A stretch of DNA of 21,839 nucleotides. Origin: Saccoglossus kowalevskii. Lineage: Eukaryota > Hemichordata > Enteropneusta > Harrimaniidae. The notes under the pieces are model-generated. The model had not been told where the DNA came from. It made no database searches and was given only the letters and a program-made list of their open reading frames with translations. The first letter of the stretch is position 1; each line of letters opens with the position of its first letter. The stretch covers positions 1,303,383-1,325,221 of the forward strand of contig NW_003144786.1 of the NCBI RefSeq assembly GCF_000003605.2, written 5' to 3'. Below are positions 8,901 to 18,676 of this stretch, piece after piece. The translations under genes were made by a program, and so were the position numbers.

Positions 8901-11900
8901 AAATGAAAATCTTTACATACACTGGTTAAATAAAAAATCTGTAGCACTATTCTGAATACTTATTGGTAAAGTGATGTTGAACTTCAACGTTTACTCACAA
9001 CAAGATCACATCATATGTTTTACCAATTTTGTGCAAAGTTGGCAATTTAGCAAATGCAGATACCTTTCATGAAACATTGCCATACAGCTGTCGGCCATGA
9101 ATGTGACCATGTTCCACTAGAACTTTCATTGACTTTAGGAGAAGCAGGAAATGGAGATGATGATGTCACTCTAGCCTCATCTTCATGTGACATAGTATGT
9201 TTGCATGGTGGAGTACTGAATAGTTCATTGTGACCTATAAGTGGAGGTGGACTGGGTGATCTTGGTGGCTTGGCATAAGAATGTAACGATTTCTCAATTG
9301 TCAAAATTGGACTCCTATAAGAACAAGATAATATTAAAGTTACATGTTTTTTTCGAGGGACAGCTTGGATTAGGAATACAATTAGTATTTCAATTAAAAT
9401 TACTTTCCAGTTATATTGTGAAAAAATGTGCACATTTCTGTTTTTTCATTGTAAAAGTGTATAAAATAAATGACATTTCACAATTTTATTTTCTCCCAAA
9501 GAGACATAACATTCCTCCAGAACTCATCACATCAACAGTGGTTTGGTATACATGTATATATTATTTAAATAAACATATAAATCTGTTTGTGACTATTTAT
9601 TGTAGATGTATAGGTATGAATGGGTAAATCAAAAGGTTTGAAAGTATAAGGTTAATATTTACCTAATTTAAGAGTAATTTAATGGAGAAGATTTAATTAT
9701 ATGCACATTGACTTTCTTCACCATTATTTCTGACAGCTGTATATGTTCTTATCATTGTTATTACCCCAATAAATCATTGTCCGTAGAATTATTCAGGAGT
9801 CACACATGTCAAATGATTACGGCACAGTACTATAGTCTCACCTTCTAAAGCTGCACTTTTGTAGTAAAGGACTCTGAGGACTTGTTGCAATTATAGCTAA
9901 TTCCGTCAACCAGTTTGTATTTGAAGGTTCCGTGACATCAACATCTTGGATATCATTATATGGAGAGTGGTTATTATTGAGTAGACTTGAGGGTTCTGCA
10001 TAAAGTGAACTATCTGTGTCTATAGTAAGAGCACTGGGAATAAATTTAGACCTCTTTGGTGTTTCCATGGCAGCAGAATTATTTATTTCTGAAAACATAA
10101 TGGTAGAAAAAAGTTTGAACACAAATTGAAGCAATTTAATTTGACAAAGAAACATGTGCAAGTGAATATATTTGTTCTATTATAGTGGCACTTAAGTAAA
10201 CAACGGAGGTGTGTCTATTGACAAAATAAGTTATATTTAATATTTTTACAGCGGTTCTGAGAATAATTCACACTGTCAGTTTGCTCGCAACTTTGCAAAA
10301 CATTAAGTGTTTGCTATGTTCTAGATATGGCGGCACCCCTTGACAGATAGAATGCTATGTGATTCACTATTTGCAAACTTAGTTTACATATTCAATAACT
10401 ATTCTTCACAATGTATCTAATTCAAGAATTATTAAAACATATCATATAACCTGTCCATGTATTCTAATGAACATGCATCATTTTTAAAAAAAACTGCGCT
10501 TTACAATCATCTAGTAATGAAAATGGACTGATCTAAATTTGTGCATGTCAATGAGACGGCGCTGCCAAGTCTAGATTTGACAAACCTGATGGTTTTGCAA
10601 AGTTGCAATCCATCTTACTGACTGACTGTCTGAACAATTTTCAGAATGGTTGTAATAATCCTGCATACAATAAATGCATTTTTTGGTTTACGTATGCTTC
10701 TATTGGAAATATAGTATATTCACTCTAATCAACAAATAGTTCCCACAATATGCGGTCATATTGTTCTCCACTAAACTACATTTTTACAATTTCTTTCAAA
10801 TGCATAATACCGGTACACGAGTTCCAATACACATTTAGATCCATACAAATGAATGCAAGACACAACACAATACTGTGTAATAAGCCAGATGTGAAATGAA
10901 TTGGATTTATTGTGGGTTCGATTGGTCTGTGGTTGCACACCAGAATGGGATGAAACTCTTAGTCAGGAGATGAATGGGTTCAAATCTAACCTAAGGAAAC
11001 TCAAATAGTGATCTGAGGCTGTTCCTCTTTCAGTGGTTAACACAAACGAGAAAGTATCAACAAGCTCTACTGAGCTTTCTATCTTGTCATTGTCAATTTT
11101 CCCTTCTGAGGATGTTCCTCTCAAAGTGGTTTTCACACATCAAGAAGGTCTTGACAAGCTTCATTGCTATCAAGCTATCTCATCATTGTCAAATAAATAA
11201 ATAAAGAATATTATGACAAAATTGATCCAAAAATTATCTTATAAATAATAACCTTGGTAAAGATTATTACCATGCACCTGGTCCATTTCATTACATGTTA
11301 AGCCAAGTCAACAAATGAAATATCTCAGCGTTTGACACCCCAAAATAGTTTAATATTGCAAACCATAAAAACAAGCATTTTTCTGATACCTGTGTATACT
11401 AGCCCAACCTAGTCTGTACCACAGGCATACCCATGTATAAGTATAGGAAATCACACAAGTAGAAGTAAAATGTTTCAAGTGTAATATGAGGTTATTACGA
11501 GGATACCTCAAAGTTTGCAGGAAGACAGTACAACGAATTTACAGTTGAGTTACAGAAATAAACAAACAGCCAGAAAATGGCAAGCGTGACCAAGACACAA
11601 ATATGTATGTATGATACAAATACACAATACACCACACACACACAAATAGCAATGACAAAGAGTCTACAAAATTAGAAGGAGATAATAAAGTGGTACTTAA
11701 ATTCATTTATTTTATATTGTCATTCAGTTAGCATGCAACCCTCTTAGATGTTACAACATTATTTATGACCTTGACATTTTGGCCTACAAAAAGTACTAGA
11801 TAATATCAATGACACTGAGATAGATAGTTATTTAAGATTAAAAACTTGATAAATTAAATTCAATCAATTTTAATTTTTTGGAAAACTACAAAACAAAACA

Positions 11901-14900
11901 AATTAAAAAAATTTTTTTTTACTCATAATTAGAGCAATTAAAAGATAACTAATTAACAAATTACAGCACAAGTTTGTTGTTCATTATTCATCCATAACTA
12001 CCAGTAAACAATAAAATGATGATAAACTAAGTATGTGGCGGTATTAATTGTCAATCACACTTTTTTTGGGCTGTGAAACAACGAAATACATGTAAAGTAA
12101 AATAACTTTGTTAAAACAAGATGCATCAGTATTATTATACAATATATTAATTATTCATTTATCAAACTTAACATTTTTCATACTTTCAATATTTACATAC
12201 AACATAATAATGTATAATAAATTGGTGCGAGTAAACTCATTAACATTAATATGCATTTAATGAGACCTCTTTAAAGACTAGATTCATACTCATCACTGAC
12301 CCTTGCATATACATTGACATTCTTAATCTCATCTTGTAGTTCTCAATGCACCTGTTGCATTCAATGAAATCTATTATCAGACCTTTTATCAGTCTTTTAA
12401 AAATGACCTCTGTACAAGATAAGGTGAAGTGTCTCTAGGTTAAAGGTTAAAAGTTAACAACAACAACAATAATAATATATATGTATGTATGTATGTTTTC
12501 AGCATAATATGCACAGTACTATGAATACGATACTAGACCTTCAAAGGCATTAAGGTGTGCTTTTATATATTTATTTCACAGTAGGTGAGATCAAACTTGT
12601 GCGATATGTTTTTTTTCATGATGCTACTGCTGTATAATATGCACACTTTTGTCTTCCTATTTTAAATGTCATGACTTGATTTTATAAATAGGTTTTTGCT
12701 CTGTCATTTTCCCTGTAAGATTTTTGTTTTTCTTGCTGGAGACCCCTCCCCCTCTCCAAGTTTCTATTGGTAACCTCCTTAAATATATAAATCTACTTAA
12801 ATAAACATAATTAGTGAGGAATTAAACATAATGTAGTGAAGTATACTTTGCTTTACAAAATAAAGTTAAATCTAATATGAAACTATAAAGCAAAGAGTTT
12901 AAATTTATGAGAAAAGTGTCATTTGCCATTCCTATTTGGTAATCTAATCTTGCTTTAGGTGAAATTCCTATAATGAATGGATAGCTTAGGAATTAGATGA
13001 ACATTTATTACTAATCTCTAACTCAATGAAAATTCTGTGATATTAGTGTACAAATGTCTGAGTACAGATACCCCTGTGAATTAGCTGCACAAGACAGCCC
13101 ATACATGTATTCTATAGCTGAGTGATCCATATAACCTTTGCTTCAATACATTTCAACAAATAAAGAATCTCAATAAATCTTTTAGTGTATGCTGTTATTG
13201 TTAGACGGGTTAAACAAACAAAAAATGAAGGGGCAAGGCCTATTTTTTCACAATGATCATGGCAATTGTTTAAGTTATCTACATATAGCTTTGATAAATT
13301 TTATATGAAGCAAGTGAACTTTTAATAATTTCAGTCCAGACAACACATGGCAATAATTCTGTAAAGGTGCACCACAAAATATATGGGCCTTTAAGCAGTA
13401 GATTTGTGATATATGATACATCACTACCTATTAAAGATTATTGATAGACAGTCAGTTACATAAAATATTAAGTGCTATAAATACTAAAAAAAGAATGTCA
13501 TCATTGTATTACAGGTAATGTATCAAACTACTGTCAAATATTTTCATATCACAGTTCAGCAGAGTACAAAATGAAACCTGTTTACCACAGTAAGTATAAC
13601 AAACTTAAGTTTTGACCATTTTTACTGTAATACACACTTTGTCAGTCTAAACAATCTTTTAAAATTTCTTAATAGTAATTAAAACAGTTTTCAAAATCAT
13701 TGACCACAAAAAAAAAAGTAGAATATAATTTGCAGACAATGATTTCTATCTCCTGCACTTTAAAATGCATAGCCACATCATTACATATGACAGAAACATG
13801 AGTATAAATTGCTCTTGCATTGTAATATACAAGGAATAAATAAAACTACTACTGTATGTACCGGTATTTTGCAAATAACTTGAGAAAAAGATTGTATCAT
13901 AACATGTGATAAAAATAATTACATATTATCTCTAATTATGTTCAAGGACCAGAAACAAATGTTGGTCATTGCATGTCAGTTAGGGACAACATCAAAAGTT
14001 CAATGTAGGATAAAAAACTTAATTCCTTTACCAATAGTTTTTTCCCAAACCCCCCTACCCCCCACTGAAACTTAATTGATAAATAATGACCATGGTGTCA
14101 GACTACATTCACCATTAAATACAATTTGATAATCGAACAGTAGTATGGCATAGCAGTTGGTTGTCGGGTGGGTGTAAAAAGACTTTACACTCGGACCAAA
14201 CCATAGAAAAAAATTACAAATACTCCAAAATTATTTTGACTTCATAAAAAAATAAAATCGTTTCATGTAGGATAGAAACTTTTTGAGGTCGAAACCCCCC
14301 ACCCCCAAACTAAAGCAAATAAGTTTTTTATCTGACATCGATCTTTTGACTTCATCCCTTAAAAATGTGTGCATTATCAATAGTTTTCTGATTTTGTGGG
14401 AAACTTTTAGGAACAACAACAAATTGATTTAGGAGAATTTTTATATATTTTTGGGACCTAGAAGGATAATTTTTGTCATTCTAATCTATTTTAAAAATCT
14501 GAGTTGTAAATATGGGATTTAAGGGGACTGAAGCTGCTGGAATGTTGTGCATATTATTTTGCTGCAGTTTCACAAAATGCAGTATTTTAAGACTCACTGA
14601 CCTAATTAACAATCTCAATTAATGCTGACTAAGCAAATAGCAATAGTAGTAAGCAGGGTAAGTCTGAACTACAGTTACGAGTAGGAGATAAATGTATACC
14701 ACATTACATAAATAGATTAAATAACCACTGTAAACTGAAATTAACAGGTGCGTTTGCTTTTCCATTCATTCAGAAGTGAGTATTGATAGGCACATTAACT
14801 AGACCAACATGTTGTGACTTGTTCTGATCACCTACGACAACGATTGAAACCAATTTTGTCACCTTTCACAACGCCAAGCTTATCTACCTGTGAACATAAC

Positions 14901-17275
14901 ATTCCACGCATACCAATCTTTTAACTACTCACCTTCTCAAAAAATAATAATCGCCAGAAGTATCCATTCTAAAAAATTTTCTTGATATAATTTATCACTT
15001 TGAATGAGTTTAAATGTCTGTCGCAAAGAATGACGCTGTTATGTGATAGTCTATTCAAGATTTACGCACTTATTGTCGCACACAGTATAATGTTTTCAAC
15101 ACCCATTCAAATGACGGACAATAGCAACAAAAGGGTGGCTTGGCATAAATTTACATATATTATTACCAAATATGGTAGCAAAAGTAGCACTGTACTTGAG
15201 TACCTGCATAATGAGCTATGTAAATTCATTTATGCAATTTAACTCAAGCTAATTTTATTCAATAAACGGGTAAGAATGATAATTTAAAGATGGAACAGTG
15301 TTTTTTAGAACATTCATCAAATTCTTTTATAAATACCCTTAGTACCTCTTTTGCCCTAGCCCTGCAAAGATAATTCCACAAAGAATATTAAAAGCATAAT
15401 CCAAAACTCTAAGAATTGTACTTGAAAAGATGGAAATAATTTCTTACCATTAATATTTGGTCCATGTTTGGTTGGTGTAACAACACAATTTACAGAAGTC
15501 ATATCAGTGTGTAATACTGCTGAATTATCCTCGCATCGAGTTTTTTCAAGGTGATACTTTAGCCCATTAGAGCTGAAATAAATATTGAAATTGTTCTGTA
15601 AAATTTGACTATCATATGGCAAAATCGTATTGTTATTGGAAATGACATTTAATTTTTTAATAGTTCACCACAAAAAAATATATTTAAACTTACATTAAAT
15701 CTAAACCATAATTTATTGATTATATTATAGTTGAGTAGCTAACAGTGAACAATAATTAGAAATTTAATGAGTTAATTACCTTTTGAATGTTTTTGAGCAT
15801 TTGCGACACAAGTAAGGTCTTGCTTCTTCATGCGTTTTCATGTGGTACCTCAGTCCCGGGGAACTACCTAAAACTTTATCACACCCTTCTGTGGGGCATC
15901 TCAGAAGTTTCTGTGGTGATAACTCTTGACTCTGTGTAAACTGTTGCATTTTTTCTGTTTTTGTATGTTGTCTTGATTTCTAATGAAGTGAGAAAATTAA
16001 TGTATTAACATATGATTTACTATATCATTATGCCATGCACAGACAGAGATGAAGCACCACCATATTAAATAAAGTCAGATCAAGTCTAGCAGTGTTGTAT
16101 GCGTTAGAAATTAGTGCAAAACAAACAAACAAACAAACAAACAAACAAACAAACAAAGTGTGAACAGTTAAATAAACATGATCAATGTGTGTTTACAAAT
16201 AATTCATTGCAGTATCTTTTGATCTATTGTTAATAAACAAATGCTGGGGCTGCTGTGTCTCTTTTAAGCAACAGTAAATGTGTCACATTTAAGTTTATTG
16301 TGATTCCATCGTATAAACTAAATTATTAGACAAAATATTATGGCGTTAATTGTATGCATGTTGTAAAAACATTGATGTAATATATGGAACAACCTTTATC
16401 AGGGCCTCAGTTTAATTATTGCGACAACAAGACACGGGATGGGATGGATTGCCCAGGCAGCTGTCTGAAATAAGGCTTCAACAAAAACAAACAACGAATA
16501 CGCTTACATAGTCGATCGCGTTTATTGGAATCAATTAGCTCATATAGATTGAACACTTGTTGCTTCACTATATATCGGGAAATGCAAGCATTATAGATCG
16601 GTATTTGACAAAGTTAGAACAACGCCATTTATGGTTCTGTTGGTCTGTAGTAAAACAGAATGAATGAAACGGCGCTACAGTGAGCCGACACGTACAGTAC
16701 ATCGGGGTCAGATACTGTGTTGCTCAGCGCAAATCTCCTCTCGTCCTGCAATGCCATTACAACGTTCTTAATTAAATCCCTTAAAATCGAAGGTTTACAT
16801 TCGATAAATAATACAACAATATTTGAAGTTTTGCCATGAATGAAACTGCACTACAAAAACCAGGGTCATGCATGCAGTAATTCAAAAGTTATGTTAAAAA
16901 ATTGCCCGGTATAATAGACACTACTTGATGTAAAAAGACAATATATGATATGATGCATAAATAAATCACATTTGTAGGGCATGTCATCTTCTTTAAAACA
17001 TTCACTTTTAATGTCAAAACTATCAATGAAATAGTAAGACCGACCCGGTGACACACAGCAAATTAAATCCCCGCAGGATTATTGTCCAACTTTAGACGAC
17101 GAAAAATACTACAAAAAAGTAGTACACATTCGTAATTATCAGCGTATGAGTCAAACCAATTTTTATATATTTTTTGCGCACCTGGTGTGAACTACAGTCA
17201 TGAGCAAAACAAAGTTTATGAAAAAATTTCTACTAAAACTTCATAATGAAAACTACTCACCACAACCGACGCCAT
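5982..17275 (-). CDS. HBP1: HMG-box transcription factor HBP1 with N-terminal zinc fingers (whole gene, 10 coding exons)
   Basis: Exons: 17275-17261, 15979-15780, 15572-15448, 10088-9842, 9314-9064, 8891-8592, 8003-7859, 7774-7538, 6405-6261, 5990-5982. Every junction is GT-AG and phases agree throughout, giving 1674 nt (557 aa; human HBP1 is 514). Order of parts: zinc fingers 33-55 and 63-85; WLTELAIIATSPQSPL at 173-188, nearly identical to human; KSLHSYAKPP; an SP/TP-rich linker; AXH domain about 268-410, which in HBP1 binds the SIN3 corepressor; FTPMDSSAV; HMG box about 479-548; basic tail KRKRSSS. HBP1 is a nuclear, sequence-specific repressor of cell-cycle and Wnt target genes, and the conserved blocks make orthology secure. 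The fingers are not in vertebrate HBP1. A separate finger gene lying upstream is the alternative for exons 1-3. Confidence 0.9.
6261..6405 (-). CDS. HBP1: HBP1 coding exon 9: second half of HMG box
   Basis: Acceptor AATTTCAG|GGCAAT, donor TCAAAT|GTAAGA, 145 nt, residues 508-555. AISVILGDRWKKMKVEERR and AEEHKKIHPDCWKRKR give helices 2 and 3 and the basic tail, close to human AISVILGDRWKKMKNEERR and CWKRKRTNS. Confidence 0.94.
6470..6720 (-). mobile_element. tRNA-derived SINE in HBP1 intron 8
   Basis: Reading the - strand from about 6720, TAGCATAGTGG (6710-6700) is a good RNA polymerase III A box and GTTCAAATCC (6660-6651) a good B box, spaced as in a tRNA gene. About 180 bp of non-tRNA body follows, including ATTCATTCACTAACGAATG, and there is no closing acceptor stem after the B box, so this is a SINE head and not a tRNA gene. 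It has the same orientation as HBP1. Its 3' boundary near 6470 is approximate. Confidence 0.65.
6916..7342. mobile_element. Harbinger-like MITE flanked by TAA in HBP1 intron 8
   Basis: The left end GGCCAGACTTTTATTAT and the inverted right end GGCCAGACTTTTTTTATT mirror each other for at least 20 bp, flanked on both sides by TAA (6913-6915 and 7343-7345). A 3-bp TAA duplication with GG-starting inverted repeats fits the PIF/Harbinger superfamily. The 427-bp interior has no frame but carries AATAAAATTTTATTTCA twice, near 6980 and 7170. Confidence 0.65.
7538..7774 (-). CDS. HBP1: HBP1 coding exon 8: linker and first half of HMG box
   Basis: Acceptor ATTTCAG|CTTTGA, donor AACAG|GTAGAG, 237 nt, residues 429-506. 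FTPMDSSAV is shared with human. An SP-rich basic linker (SPKSPTKNPSSPSR) leads to KRPMNAFMLFAKKFRVEYTQ, helix 1 of a sequence-specific HMG box. Confidence 0.94.
7859..8003 (-). CDS. HBP1: HBP1 coding exon 7: AXH C-terminal part with IXCXE motif
   Basis: Acceptor TTTTTAG|GATGGT, donor GGAG|GTGAGA, 145 nt, residues 381-427. GWSSYNPCLTVVKYGIPCCE aligns with human GWSSFYPSLTVVQHGIPCCE. I-P-C-C-E (395-399) is the IXCXE retinoblastoma-family contact known in human HBP1. GDVCLSPSHPEAISF is also conserved. Confidence 0.93.
8592..8891 (-). CDS. HBP1: HBP1 coding exon 6: AXH domain, main part
   Basis: Acceptor ATCACCAG|GTACAA, donor AAAG|GTCAGT, 300 nt, residues 281-379. GTKVHF, EWRLAEEIG, GLRLVQIEE, VLVLTLNPD and VVECALDHPFFVKEKG align with the human AXH domain. 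An Asp/Asn-rich insert (GDNNNDS) comes from a short ATT microsatellite at 8692-8702. The AXH fold is shared with ataxin-1 and binds corepressors. Confidence 0.92.
9064..9314 (-). CDS. HBP1: HBP1 coding exon 5: SP-rich linker and AXH start
   Basis: Acceptor CTTATAG|GAGTCC, donor AAAG|GTATCT, 251 nt, residues 197-279. KSLHSYAKPP matches human KSLHSYARPP. Several SP/TP sites (RSPSPPP, STPP, SSPFPASP) resemble proline-directed kinase targets. SHSWPTAVWQCFMKG is the first strand of the AXH domain (human NSWPSTVWHCFLKG). Confidence 0.88.
9842..10088 (-). CDS. HBP1: HBP1 coding exon 4: start of the conserved HBP1 region
   Basis: Acceptor TTTTCAG|AAATAA, donor AGAAG|GTGAGA, 247 nt. The first two bases complete a Glu codon with exon 3. 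Residues 115-195 include WLTELAIIATSPQSPL and KCSF, matching human HBP1 (WLTELANIATSPQSPL, QCSF). An in-frame ATG at 10068-10066 (M121, METPKRS) sits in GCTGCCATGG, an ideal Kozak context, and could start a finger-free isoform. Confidence 0.88.
10287..10606. mobile_element. Foldback/MITE-like element with about 60-bp inverted arms
   Basis: The left arm 10287-10345 and the right arm 10546-10606 are imperfect inverted copies: GCAACTTTGCAAAAC matches exactly, then GTTTG, TCTAGA, TGGC and TTGACA follow in the same order. The spacer is 200 bp, AT-rich, with no frame. No clear target duplication was found. The left arm also carries ATATGGCGGC, a YY1-like word. Confidence 0.5.
11015..11192 (+). repeat. 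Tandem pair of diverged 82-85-bp units, then (AAAT)3
   Basis: Unit 1 (11015-11096) and unit 2 (11108-11192) share GAGG-TGTTCCTCT, AGTGGTT, ACAAGCT and TCATTGTCAA in order, with a 93-bp period. AAATAAATAAATAAAG follows at once. Upstream, GGTTCAAATC (10977-10986) resembles a polymerase III B box, so the whole of about 10900-11205 may be a SINE-like repeat with a doubled tail. Confidence 0.5.
12456..12496 (+). repeat. Compound microsatellite (CAA/AAT/AT/GTAT)
   Basis: Runs of CAA, AAT, AT and GTAT units follow each other without a break inside HBP1 intron 3. Confidence 0.8.
14002..14312 (+). repeat. Two related segments with GTAGGATA ... CCCCCACCCCC
   Basis: At 14002-14072 and again at 14263-14312, TGTAGGATA and an AAACTT word are followed by a run of C interrupted once. 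The distance is about 260 bp. The match is short and diverged and may be a decayed repeat family. Confidence 0.3.
15448..15572 (-). CDS. HBP1: HBP1 coding exon 3: second half of zinc finger 2
   Basis: Acceptor TATTTCAG|CTCTAAT, donor AATG|GTAAGA, 125 nt, completing a split Ser codon and leaving in phase 1. SSNGLKYHLEKTRC gives H79 and then C85 (H-x5-C), so finger 2 is a C2HC form. The rest (to residue 113) is low-complexity polar. If the donor were not used, the frame would run 30 more codons and stop at 15356, which would give a short finger-only protein. Confidence 0.75.
15780..15979 (-). CDS. HBP1: HBP1 coding exon 2: zinc finger 1 and first half of finger 2
   Basis: Acceptor CTTCATTAG|AAATCA, donor AAAAG|GTAATT, 200 nt, entering in phase 0 and leaving in phase 2. 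It encodes residues 6-71, with a basic/Gln-rich lead (KSRQHTKTEKMQQ) and finger 1 as C33-x4-C38-x12-H51-x3-H55. The linker THEEARPYLC is of the TGEKPY type. Finger 2 begins at C63-x2-C66 and is cut by the intron before its recognition helix. Confidence 0.8.
15980..17260 (-). other. HBP1 intron 1
   Basis: 1281 bp between the five-codon first exon and the zinc-finger exon. Apart from the CAAA microsatellite, I see no repeat with clear ends and no exon. Confidence 0.55.
16122..16157 (+). repeat. (CAAA)9 microsatellite in HBP1 intron 1
   Basis: Nine perfect CAAA units. On the transcribed strand this is (TTTG)9. Confidence 0.95.
17261..17275 (-). CDS. HBP1: HBP1 coding exon 1 (MASVV)
   Basis: ATG at 17275-17273 has A at -3 and G at +4, a strong Kozak context. 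Five codons precede the consensus donor GTG|GTGAGT. The exon ends in phase 0, matching exon 2. The surrounding ATCATGGCGTC resembles a YY1 start-site element. With so short an exon the call rests on context, phase and donor quality. Confidence 0.6.
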
Positions 17276-17335
17276 GATGGCTATTGTTGGCCGTCCATCA
17301 GAGCTACATAGTAACCGTAAATAACTCAAGAGGTG

Positions 17336-17381
17336 ATTGGTCAGCCATAGTCACATGTCATAAAATGAGCTATCTTATTGG
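17336..17381 (-). promoter_or_regulatory. Two CCAAT boxes upstream of the HBP1 start
   Basis: ATTGG at 17336-17340 (in GTGATTGGTCAGC) and at 17377-17381 (in CTTATTGGTGAG) read as CCAAT on the HBP1 strand, 41 bp apart and 61-106 bp above the ATG. Both have the wider NF-Y context (ACCAATCA, ACCAATAA). No TATA box is seen at a fitting place. Confidence 0.45.
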
Positions 17382-18522
17382 TGAGTTTGTAAATTGATTG
17401 AATATTTAAATGAGTAGTACGATCAATGTCGAATTGTCAATCTCATACTGTTGTGGAACAGTACTTTTATCTGACGTCCTCCCTCCGCTACGAACATATT
17501 TATATTGGCATAATGGAATACAAACATACTGCTTCTACAGAATTAATGCAGACGCAGACATCTAATACTTTTTTTCGGTTTGCAATTAAGATTTATGATA
17601 CGACATTTGAAGTTCCCGGTAACATGTATTATTTAATCAGGCCTGTAGTAAAATATCGGGTGGATGCACAAGCCACATATAACAGCCAAAGCATCAGCTG
17701 ACAGACAAATTGGAAGAGCGGGAATTTCCAAAAGGGCTTCCCCCGTTCACGGTTTTGTGGCAAAACAAAGGTTGGAAATGTCAGTAGAAGTGCCATATTC
17801 AATTTTTTGCGTATATACCATCTGAGCAGCGATTGAAAAACGATAAAATAATGGTGAGTATAGTTATGGAGCTATGGTATAAGACCAGACACAAATCGTC
17901 ACTCCTAACCACGGCTTCCCCGGGATGGCATCCTATCACATCACATCGCACCACACATTGTCGGCCTGTAGCACAAATTAATTATAATATACCTAGTTTT
18001 GTTAGTTTGGTGAGTTAGAATGGTTTGAGTTAATTATGATGGTACTCCGACTACATCTTGAGACCCCTTGAAACCTCTTTCAAGATAGCCATGAACAAAT
18101 GTATGTTTATAAAAAAAACAAAATGTGAACGATATTATGAAGAATGCAAGTGACACGTGCATACTACTGATGATTTAGCACATATAAAATTAGTGATCTT
18201 GTCTAGTAAATACTCTGGCGCCTTTAAAGATGCATAATGGACGAAAACATATATTTTTTTAATGTTGTTGTTTGATAGTCCATATACTAACTGTAGACCA
18301 AATCGAATTATATATAATTAATCATAAACTAAGCTAAACATGCTGCATTTGTAGGACACAGAACAGTATTATTTTGACGAAAAATCAAAACCACTAGTGT
18401 GCATGTGCAGTGATTGTGATCGTATGTACCAAAACAACAAGTGCACATTCATATTAGAGAATTTTATTGCCTCATTGAACGAATATTCAGATGTATTGTA
18501 CCAAATTATTTGTCAGCATTAA
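17382..18522. other. Upstream region, no gene recognised
   Basis: A 91-codon + strand frame at 17426-17701 has no known domain and no convincing donor. GGGAATTTCC at 17720-17729 is a perfect NF-kappaB-type word. The rest is AT-rich, without a coding signal that I can support. Confidence 0.4.
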
Positions 18523-18676
18523 AGGGAGGTGGTTGTCGCGCAGTGCTGGTTTAAATTTCATGTAAATAAAAAATTAATATTACATGAGTTGTGTACGCAG
18601 CTATGAGTCTCATATCAAACAGGATGCGGCAAGACAACTTGTATATATCTCGTCCAAGTGAACTATTTCTGCCTCA
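18523..18676. mobile_element. TTAA-type MITE, copy 2 (decayed)
   Basis: TTAA (18519-18522) is followed by AGGGAGGTGGTTGTCGCGCA, the same end as the 2989-3264 element (AGGGCAGTAGTTGTCGCGCC). The right side is eroded: TATATATCTCGT at about 18642 and CTGCCTCAA at about 18670 parallel ATATATCTCGT...CTGCCCTTTAA of copy 1, with TTAA changed to TCAA. The right border is uncertain. Confidence 0.4.

Larger units (their letters stand above)
10089..15447 (-). other. HBP1 intron 3 (5.36 kb)
   Basis: The intron separates the zinc-finger exons from the conserved HBP1 exons. It contains a foldback element (10287-10606), a duplicated 85-bp unit (11015-11192), CA and GTAT microsatellites and a weak 260-bp-period repeat near 14002-14312. 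No exon with a known domain was found on either strand, but an alternative first exon of HBP1 could lie here. Confidence 0.6.

Noticed and set aside
9241-9627. 128-codon + strand frame
   Set aside because: It overlaps HBP1 exon 5 on the other strand and runs into the intron; a shadow of the real exon.
15000-15242. 80-codon + strand frame in HBP1 intron 3
   Set aside because: Composition is like the intron, no domain, opposite to the host gene.
16122-16157. CAAA run as a regulatory array
   Set aside because: Perfect simple repeat with no spacers; a plain microsatellite.
17426-17701. 91-codon + strand frame as a gene
   Set aside because: No domain, no convincing splice donor or homologue recognised; a frame this long can occur by chance.
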